Shown piece by piece: positions 58,090-64,000 of a stretch of DNA of 64,000 nt (its first letter is position 1; each line of letters begins with the position of its first letter). Origin of the DNA: Terrimesophilobacter bigeumensis (lineage in GTDB: Bacteria; Actinomycetota; Actinomycetes; Actinomycetales; Microbacteriaceae). The position numbers were made by a program, and so were the translations under genes. The stretch covers positions 27,076-91,075 of the forward strand of contig NZ_BAABAE010000005.1 of NCBI RefSeq assembly GCF_039537265.1. Direction: 5' to 3'. Under the pieces are notes generated by a model. That model searched no databases and was not told the DNA's origin. It saw only the letters and a program-made list of their open reading frames with translations.

Positions 58090-60391
58090 GGTGAGGGCGG
58101 CCGGTGCGTGGCGCATCAGCGTCGCGCTGCTGTTCTGCTTCGGGGTCGTGACTGCCGGACTGTACCCGCTGCTGCAGGGGATCCTCTGGTGGTTCGGCGT
58201 CTTCCTCGTCGTGGTCGCCGTCCTGGGTGCAGCGGCGGCGAGCCGTGCCGCGAGTCCGCGCCGGTGGTTGCCGACCGTCGTCTCATCGATCGTGCTGCTC
58301 GTCATCCTCACCCTGTTCTTCGCGGCCCGCACCGCCTTCCTCTTCCTCATCCCCACCCTGGGAACGCTCGTGCAGTTCGGCGACCTCGGCCAGGCCGGAG
58401 CACTGTCGATCAGCGCCCAGTCGGGGCCCGCCGAGGTCACCTTCGGCATCATGTTCCTGCTCTGCCTCGGGATCGGCTCACTCGCGATCGTCGCCGACCT
58501 CATCGCGGCCACGTGGCGGCGGCCGGCGCTCGCCGGCGTTCCCCTCGCGATCGTGCTCGGCATCCCGGCCTTCATCGGCATCGACCTCACCGACCTCTTC
58601 GTCTTCATGCTGGCCGCGATCGCCTGGCTCGTCCTCCTGCGTGCTGGGCAGCCGCTGCGCCAGACCGGCCGAACCCTCGGGCTCGGCGCGGTCGCGGTCG
58701 TCGTGGCGCTGGTCACGCCACTCGTGCTTCCCCCCGTCGACGAGTCGCAGGCGACCGGGGACACCTTCAGCGGGTATCTCGCGGGTGTCAACCCGGTGCT
58801 GAACCTCGGCGACGACCTGCGGCGCAACCTGCCGCGCACCGTGCTCAGGTACAGCTCGCGCACCGATTCCCCGACCTATCTGCGCCTCGTGAGCCTGCAG
58901 AACTTCACGGCGGAGACCTGGGAGCCGGATCCGCCCACGATCGAGCGGGGCAACCGCCCGTCGACGATCGGCCCGGTGCCCGGACTCGCGGAGGATGTCG
59001 GTTTCGAGGATGAGACCACCTGGATCGACGTCTCCAACCTCGGCAGCCCGTGGCTTCCGGTGCCGTATCCGGTGACGAGGGTGAGCGGTCTGAGCGGCGA
59101 CTGGTTCTGGGATTCGGAGGACCTGACACTGACGAGCCCCGACCGGGCAGCGCGCGGCGAGGCCTACCGCGCGGAGAGCCTCCTCGTGCAGCCGACCCCG
59201 CAGCAGCTGACGAGTGCCGGCTCGGTCGTGCCGCCCGGATACCAGAAGTACCTCGACCTGCCGGAGGGCATGCCCGCCATCATCGCCGACACCGCGCGCA
59301 CGGTCGCCGGCGCTGCGACGAGCAACTACGGGATGGCGGTCGCCCTGCAAGAGTTCTTCCGCGACGGCGACTTCACCTACTCGGAGACCGCACCGGTCGA
59401 GCAGGACTACGACGGAAACGGCATGGAGGTGCTCGCCAAATTCCTCGGGGCCAGGAGCGGATACTGCATCCACTATGCCTCGGCCATGGCCGTCATGGCG
59501 CGCACGCTCGGCATCCCGTCACGCGTCGCGGTCGGGTTCCTCCCCGGCACCCAGGAGGATGACCTCGTCGAGGGTCGGGTGTCGTTCCGTGTCACGACGA
59601 GGGACGTGCACTCCTGGCCGGAGCTCTACTTCGACGGCATCGGCTGGACTCGGTTCGAGCCGACGCCGGGGCTCGGCTTCGTCCCCACCTACGCCGACGA
59701 GGCCACCCCCGGCGTACCGATTCCGCCGTCGACCGATCCGACCCCGACGTCGACCCCCACCCCGACATCGAGCCCGACGAGCATCGCTCCACCGGTCGAT
59801 CCCGACGACCCGACGGTTGCCGGGAACGCGGCGGCGGCATCCCTCGCCTGGCTCTGGCCCGCGCTCATCGTGCTCGCCATGCTCCTCCTGCTTCTGGCCC
59901 CGGCGATCGTGCGCGCGCTGCAGCGCAGCATGCGGATGCGCAGGCTCTCTCGCGGTTCCCCCGCAGCGGCGACCGGATGGCGGGAGCTGCTGCAGACCGC
60001 GGAGGACCTCGGCCTCGGAATCGAGGAGACGACGACGCCCAGGGAGGCCGCGCGCGCGATCGCGAAGGCCGCGCGCCTCGTCGATGCGGATGCCGCAGCC
60101 CTCGAGCGCACCCTCGGCGTGGTCGAGCGGGAGAGCTTCGGCCGGCCGGCCGTGCGGGCGGACGGCGACGGTCGGGCGCCCCGCCTTGCGCGAGCATCCG
60201 GCGGGACGGGGGGATCCGGTGCAGTGCAGGTCGAGCAGGTCACCCGGATCGCGTCGAGAATGCGGGCGTCCATGGGCATCCGCACCCGGTTGATCGCGGC
60301 TCTCGCACCGCGGTCGATCTGGTCGCGGCTGGTCGGACTCCTCGGCCTTCCGGCCTCGGCCCGCACCGCGATGGTCACCCGCGCGGGCTGA
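58076..60391 (+). CDS. Transglutaminase-like membrane protein, TgpA type (second copy)
   Basis: 771 aa from the GTG at 58076 (GGGAGG upstream). Same design as the first copy: several helices, transglutaminase domain with Cys464 in RSGYCIHYASAMAVMAR and His512 in DVHSWPELYF, a Pro/Thr/Ser linker, a late helix and a cytosolic tail. Paralogous to 53399-55696. Its 3' end overlaps the convergent ABC ATPase gene by 17 bp. Confidence 0.9.
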   Translation: MPGPEVRAAGAWRISVALLFCFGVVTAGLYPLLQGILWWFGVFLVVVAVLGAAAASRAASPRRWLPTVVSSIVLLVILTLFFAARTAFLFLIPTLGTLVQFGDLGQAGALSISAQSGPAEVTFGIMFLLCLGIGSLAIVADLIAATWRRPALAGVPLAIVLGIPAFIGIDLTDLFVFMLAAIAWLVLLRAGQPLRQTGRTLGLGAVAVVVALVTPLVLPPVDESQATGDTFSGYLAGVNPVLNLGDDLRRNLPRTVLRYSSRTDSPTYLRLVSLQNFTAETWEPDPPTIERGNRPSTIGPVPGLAEDVGFEDETTWIDVSNLGSPWLPVPYPVTRVSGLSGDWFWDSEDLTLTSPDRAARGEAYRAESLLVQPTPQQLTSAGSVVPPGYQKYLDLPEGMPAIIADTARTVAGAATSNYGMAVALQEFFRDGDFTYSETAPVEQDYDGNGMEVLAKFLGARSGYCIHYASAMAVMARTLGIPSRVAVGFLPGTQEDDLVEGRVSFRVTTRDVHSWPELYFDGIGWTRFEPTPGLGFVPTYADEATPGVPIPPSTDPTPTSTPTPTSSPTSIAPPVDPDDPTVAGNAAAASLAWLWPALIVLAMLLLLLAPAIVRALQRSMRMRRLSRGSPAAATGWRELLQTAEDLGLGIEETTTPREAARAIAKAARLVDADAAALERTLGVVERESFGRPAVRADGDGRAPRLARASGGTGGSGAVQVEQVTRIASRMRASMGIRTRLIAALAPRSIWSRLVGLLGLPASARTAMVTRAG

Positions 60392-61214
60392 GGGCGACGA
60401 TCGGCCGGCCGGTGCGCGGGTTCCGCAGGATGTCGGCCTCGACCCCGTAGACCTCGCCGATGAGTGCGGGTGTCAGGGTCTCCGCCGTCGGCCCCGAGGC
60501 GACGACTCGCCCATGGGAGAGCACGATGACGTTGTCGCTGTAGCCGGCGGCGAGCGTCAGATCGTGGAGGGCTGCGACCACGGTGACCCCATCGGCGGCG
60601 AGCCCGGCGAGAAGCCTCAGGGTCGTGAGCTGGGCGGCGATGTCCAGGTGGTTGGTCGGTTCGTCGAGCAGGAGAAGTCGGGGCTCCTGTGCGAGGGCGC
60701 GGGCCAGCAGGACGCGCTGGCGCTCGCCACCGGAGAGCTCCGTCACGTCGCGGTCGGCGAAGTCGGTCATGCCGACTGATTCGAGGGCTGCGCGCGCCAG
60801 CTCGCGGTCATGATCGGTCTCGTCGGCGAAGTATCCCTGGTGGGGAATGCGCCCGAGGGCGACGACCTCGGCGACGGTGAGGGACAGCTCGGTGCCGGCA
60901 TCCTGCTCGACGAGGGCAAGGGTTCGCGCCCTGGCCCGGCGCGGAAGGGCAAGGAGGTCGCCGCCGGCGAAGCGGATGCCTGCGGGGCCGGGAGGGCGGC
61001 CTTCGTCTCCGGGGCCGCCTGCGCCGACTGGGCCATCCGCCCCCACGTCGAGCGGAAGCACCCCGGCGAGGGCATGCAGCAGGGTGGACTTGCCCGCGCC
61101 GTTCGGGCCGATGAGCGCCGTCACCGTGCCGGCCGGTGCCGTGCAGTCGACGCCGTCGATGATGAGGGTGCCGTCGATGCGAACGCTGATCCCACGGACC
61201 TCCAGGCCGTTCAC
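60375..61214 (-). CDS. ABC transporter ATPase, proposed F420-0 importer
   Basis: 279 aa FecE/BtuD-type ATPase: Walker A IGPNGAGKSTLLHAL, signature ELSGGERQRVLLARAL, Walker B LLLLDEPTNHLD. A 25-30-residue Gly/Pro insertion follows Walker A. With the permease and binding protein it forms the three-gene cassette proposed to import F420-0. GTG start overlaps the permease stop (GTGA). Confidence 0.92.
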   Translation of the reverse strand: MNGLEVRGISVRIDGTLIIDGVDCTAPAGTVTALIGPNGAGKSTLLHALAGVLPLDVGADGPVGAGGPGDEGRPPGPAGIRFAGGDLLALPRRARARTLALVEQDAGTELSLTVAEVVALGRIPHQGYFADETDHDRELARAALESVGMTDFADRDVTELSGGERQRVLLARALAQEPRLLLLDEPTNHLDIAAQLTTLRLLAGLAADGVTVVAALHDLTLAAGYSDNVIVLSHGRVVASGPTAETLTPALIGEVYGVEADILRNPRTGRPIVALSPRG

Positions 61215-62212
61215 GAGTTGACCCTCCGGCGGGCGAGAAGTGCGGCGAAGACGGGGGCGCCGATGATCGCCGTGACGATGCCGACCGGCAGCTCGCGCGG
61301 GTCGAAGAGGGAGCGTGCCGCGGTATCGGCCCAGATGAGGAAGCTCGCGCCGACGAGCGCGGAGAGCGGGAGCAGCATCCGGTGCCTCGGGCCGACGAGA
61401 AGCCGCACCGCGTGGGGGAGGATCAGCCCCACGAAGCCGATCGCGCCGCTCACCGACACCATCGCGCCGGTGAGGAGGGCTGTCGCAGTGAGCATGATCC
61501 AGCGGGTCGCCTGCACGTTGACGCCGAGGGTCGCCGCCGAGGTGTCGCCGAACGCGAAGGCGTCGAGCACGCGGCCGCTCAGCATGATCGGGATGCCGGC
61601 GACGACGATCGCGGCGAGGCCGATGCCGACCGCCGGCCAGCGAGCTCCGGCGAGGGAACCGAGCAGCCAGCCGAGGATCTCACGGTAGGAGTCGCCCGTG
61701 ACAGTCCAGAAGATGACGAGGCTCGTGACGGCTCCGGCGAGGGCGGAGACGGCGATGCCGGCGAGCACAGTACGCCCGGGAGTGATGCGGCCGAAGGCGC
61801 CGGCGAGCAGGAGCGTCGCGGCGAGGGCGACCATGGCGCCGAGGAACGCGGCGACCGGCAGCAGGAGAGCGCTGCCCAGCAGGAGGACGGCGACGGCGCC
61901 GAGCGAGGCGCCAGAGGAGAGCCCGAGCAGGTAGGGGTCGGCGAGCGGGTTGCGGGTGATGGCCTGCATGACGACGCCCGCGAGGGCGAGCCCCGCGCCG
62001 ACGGCCGCGGCCGTGAGCACGCGCGGCAGGCGCAGTTCCCAGACGATGCTGTCGCGCAGCGGCGGGAGGGAGGACTGGCCGAACCCGAGGTGGTGCGCGA
62101 TCGAGCCCCAGACCTCGACCGGCGTGATGTTCGCGGGGCCGAACGTGACGGCGAAGGTGATGGAGGCGAGGAGTGCGGCGACGAGTGTCACCGCCCAGAT
62201 CTTCTTAGCCAA
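61211..62212 (-). CDS. FecCD-type ABC permease, proposed F420-0 importer
   Basis: 333 aa with about ten helices and family blocks LRLPRVLTAAAVGAGLALAG, ITRNPLADPYLLG and GAIGFVGLILPHAVR. The TTG at 62212 is the chosen start; it overlaps the binding-protein gene by 8 bp, and the long upstream frame is not coding. Iron-siderophore and cobalamin permeases share this fold, so F420-0 specificity rests on the neighbourhood. Confidence 0.9.
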   Translation of the reverse strand: MAKKIWAVTLVAALLASITFAVTFGPANITPVEVWGSIAHHLGFGQSSLPPLRDSIVWELRLPRVLTAAAVGAGLALAGVVMQAITRNPLADPYLLGLSSGASLGAVAVLLLGSALLLPVAAFLGAMVALAATLLLAGAFGRITPGRTVLAGIAVSALAGAVTSLVIFWTVTGDSYREILGWLLGSLAGARWPAVGIGLAAIVVAGIPIMLSGRVLDAFAFGDTSAATLGVNVQATRWIMLTATALLTGAMVSVSGAIGFVGLILPHAVRLLVGPRHRMLLPLSALVGASFLIWADTAARSLFDPRELPVGIVTAIIGAPVFAALLARRRVNS

Positions 62213-63176
62213 GGTCGAGCGCCGCCAGCTGCTTCGCGAGGTCGGCCGCGGCGTCCACCGTGCGCACGCCGGCCTCGCTCGCCGCGAACGGCACGATGAG
62301 GTAGCGGTGGTTCTTGACGGCGTCGAGCTGTGCGGTCGCCGGGTTCTCCTCGAGCACGCGGATCTTCTTCTCCTTCGTGCTCCACGACGCGTCGACGAGC
62401 ACGATGACATCGGGGTTCGCCGCGATGACGCTCTCCCAGTTGTAGCTCGCCCAGGTGTCCTCGACGTCGGCGGCGATGTTGCGCACCCCGATGGTGTCGA
62501 GGATGAGCTGCGGCGCCCCGATCCCCGCACCGACGTAGGGGATGTCGGAGCCGGAGGAGAACCAGAGTGCGCTCAGGCTGCGGGTGTCCTTCTCGACCGA
62601 GGCGAGGGTGGCGTGCTGGGCGGCGAGCAGGTCGGTGTCGTCGACCCCGAAGATCTCGGCGATCTCCCCGATCTCGGAGTCGATGTCGGCGAAGGTCAGA
62701 TGCTCCGGCTTGTAGGCGTCCTCCTTGCAGGCGGCGGGTGAGACGTACGTCCGGATGCCGAGGGCGTCGAGGTCTGGGCGGGTTCCGGCGCCGTCGGCGG
62801 AGAAGTTCGACTCCCATCCGGCGTACACGAAGTCGGGTTCGGCCTCGAGCACGACCTCCTGCGACGGAACCTTGTCGGCGAGCACCGGGAGACCGGCTGC
62901 GGCGTCGGCCCACTTCTCCGGCACCGGGCCGTCCTGGAACGCGGTGCCGACGATACGGTCGCCGAGGCCGAGGGCGAGGAGCATCTCGGTCGAGGTGGAC
63001 TTGATGGTGATGACGCGCTCCGGCGGGGCCGCGGTCAGGTCGACGGTCGTCCCGCAGTTGTCGATCGCGGTCCGCGAGCTCGGGCTCGTGGACGGCTCCT
63101 GGGCGTTCGCGGCGCAGCCGGCCAACAGGAGGGCGGTGGCGGTGGCGATGGCGCCGTAGTGAATGAGGCGAGGCAT
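62205..63176 (-). CDS. ABC substrate-binding lipoprotein, proposed F420-0 binder
   Basis: 323 aa from the ATG at 63176 (CGGAGA upstream). Lipoprotein signal ending in LLLAGCAAN, then a helical-backbone binding fold (PERVITIKSTSTEMLLALGLGD; AEPDFVYAGWES; NPDVIVLVDASW). The family proposed for F420-0 uptake is of this type. Siderophore or cobalamin binding cannot be excluded from sequence. A structured leader of about 120 nt precedes it. Confidence 0.88.
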   Translation of the reverse strand: MPRLIHYGAIATATALLLAGCAANAQEPSTSPSSRTAIDNCGTTVDLTAAPPERVITIKSTSTEMLLALGLGDRIVGTAFQDGPVPEKWADAAAGLPVLADKVPSQEVVLEAEPDFVYAGWESNFSADGAGTRPDLDALGIRTYVSPAACKEDAYKPEHLTFADIDSEIGEIAEIFGVDDTDLLAAQHATLASVEKDTRSLSALWFSSGSDIPYVGAGIGAPQLILDTIGVRNIAADVEDTWASYNWESVIAANPDVIVLVDASWSTKEKKIRVLEENPATAQLDAVKNHRYLIVPFAASEAGVRTVDAAADLAKQLAALDLG

Positions 63177-63300
63177 GGATTCTCCGAAAGGTGGCAGCGA
63201 CATGGGGATGCCGGTCGAACTTCCGGCGGAACAACCTGCCGCCCCAGAGCGGGGACGCACGCACCTCACCACATCCGGTGAAGGGGTCGGTTCCACTGTA
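63177..63300 (-). promoter_or_regulatory. Structured leader upstream of the importer
   Basis: Read on the minus strand, TACAGT (63295-63300) could be a -10. The transcript would then form CACC/GGTG, CCCCGCTCTGGGG and GCCGG/CCGGC stems before the ribosome site. No known riboswitch core is recognised. It may be an unclassified regulatory leader or incidental GC pairing. Confidence 0.35.
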
Positions 63301-63336
63301 GTGCCCTGTGGGTGGCCGTGTTCGTAGGCTGGGTGC

Positions 63337-63906
63337 ATGCACCGGCGGAGGCGGAGTGGAGCGATGCCGACTGTCGCGTCGGCGTTGGCCGTCGCGTTCG
63401 TCCTCGTGCTGGCCGGGTGCACGGTCCCCGAGCCGGAGCCGGCATCGGATTGCAGCAGCATGCTGGCCGCCGAGGACGCCATCCAGCAGCAGCACCTTCA
63501 GGGCCGGCTCGACACCGACGGGCTGTGGTCGTGGACCTGGGACAACCCGCCGACAGCGGATGATCTGACGCGGCCGGTGGCGGTCCCCGCCGGGTTCGAC
63601 CCGAATCGACGGATCTGGCTCACGAGCATCCAGCTGGCGCCAGGGGTGAGTGGGGAGGTGTCGATTCTCTCGCCCAGGGACGCCCGACTGTTCGTCTCGA
63701 CCTGGGACCGCTGGGGGTCGCTGACCGCCTACGAGCTCCTGCTCGGCGCGCGGCGCGGCGTGCGGCTTCCCGGATGCGACGGGTATGCCAGCTATCCCGC
63801 CCTCACGATCGTCGACGGGCCGGAATGCGTGGTGTTCGCGGTGCAGCAGGATGGCGACGAGCGAATGGCGCAGATCCGGGTGCCGTTCTTCGGGGCGGAG
63901 TGCTGA
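63337..63906 (+). CDS. Hypothetical lipoprotein
   Basis: 189 aa, or 180 from the ATG at 63364. Signal peptide ending in LVLAGCTVP (lipobox). The mature part has two Cys-containing loops (SDCSSM; LPGCDGY and PECVVF) and no recognised domain. It is divergent from the importer. Function unknown. Confidence 0.72.
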   Translation: MHRRRRSGAMPTVASALAVAFVLVLAGCTVPEPEPASDCSSMLAAEDAIQQQHLQGRLDTDGLWSWTWDNPPTADDLTRPVAVPAGFDPNRRIWLTSIQLAPGVSGEVSILSPRDARLFVSTWDRWGSLTAYELLLGARRGVRLPGCDGYASYPALTIVDGPECVVFAVQQDGDERMAQIRVPFFGAEC

Positions 63907-64000
63907 GCTCAGGCAGGGGGGCTCTACTCCGCGCTGGCCTTGTGGAGGAGAAGTTATCCACCAATGCGGGAAAATGGTAGAAAACATGTGTTCGAGTCTG
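63907..64000. other. Right-edge intergenic region with a LexA-type SOS box
   Basis: AAAACATGTGTTCG (63981-63994) is the complement of CGAACACATGTTTT and matches 13 of 14 positions of the actinobacterial SOS box as I recall it. An ATG at 63985 overlaps it, and the next gene lies mostly or wholly outside the window. Confidence 0.5.

Noticed and set aside
63177..63300. Cobalamin riboswitch before the ABC importer
   Set aside because: The conserved cobalamin core is not found on the importer strand; only non-specific GC stems are seen.
63952..63960. DnaA box (TTATCCACC) hinting at a replication origin
   Set aside because: A single imperfect box near the edge, with no cluster and no dnaA or dnaN gene.

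Overview
The window is high-GC DNA with GTG/TTG starts, ATGA/GTGA gene overlaps, coenzyme F420 genes and a DtxR/IdeR-type iron box. The backbone order is leuB-ilvE-FAH-gltX-tRNA-Gln ... leuC-leuD-murA-plsC-gpsA-ddl-DUF3515-thiL-rsmD-recG-coaD. This points to an actinobacterium, most likely Microbacteriaceae; the species cannot be named from the sequence. About 57 protein genes (several small ones tentative), two tRNAs, one probable Mn riboswitch, one probable leucine attenuator and several long-stem hairpins are supported.

Layout. 0-7.2 kb: end of a DUF2207 membrane protein, leuB, ilvE, an FAH-family hydrolase, a YeiH-type transporter, a 5'-truncated padR remnant with its intact partner, gltX and tRNA-Gln. 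7.3-17.8 kb (accessory): a lipoprotein, a sigma/anti-sigma pair, a DUF262-HNH nuclease, a 2OG-Fe(II) oxygenase behind an iron box, a CsoR-type repressor with a CPH-motif copper ATPase, a lipid kinase and a septum-formation-like lipoprotein. 17.8-27.7 kb (island): tRNA-Glu, a sugar ABC transporter/SIS/ROK operon with its DeoR regulator, gene debris, a second copy of the tRNA 3' end, and a DUF11 surface protein with an LAxTG motif. 27.7-31.3 kb: a DHFR/RibD-like reductase whose 3' end is duplicated inside the island, a yybP-ykoY-type riboswitch with a TerC exporter, and a leucine/valine-type dehydrogenase. 31.5-45.5 kb: leucine leader peptide, leuCD and the conserved envelope/housekeeping block. 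45.5-50.2 kb: F420-dependent glucose-6-phosphate dehydrogenase, mug, a second F420 oxidoreductase and cofE. 50.2-60.4 kb: an intact DUF2207 protein and a [DUF58-transglutaminase]-MoxR-[DUF58-transglutaminase] cluster. 60.4-63.2 kb: an ABC importer matching the cassette proposed to import F420-0.

How the parts work together. leuB, ilvE and leuCD serve branched-chain amino acid synthesis, and the leuC leader peptide suggests leucine attenuation. The F420 genes look like a salvage module: import F420-0, add glutamates with CofE, reduce it with Fgd and use it in the LLM oxidoreductase. No F420-0 biosynthesis gene lies in the window. The island operon would import a sugar, phosphorylate it (ROK) and process an amino- or glycosyl-phosphate (SIS) under DeoR control; a shared operator-like motif lies before the operon and before deoR.
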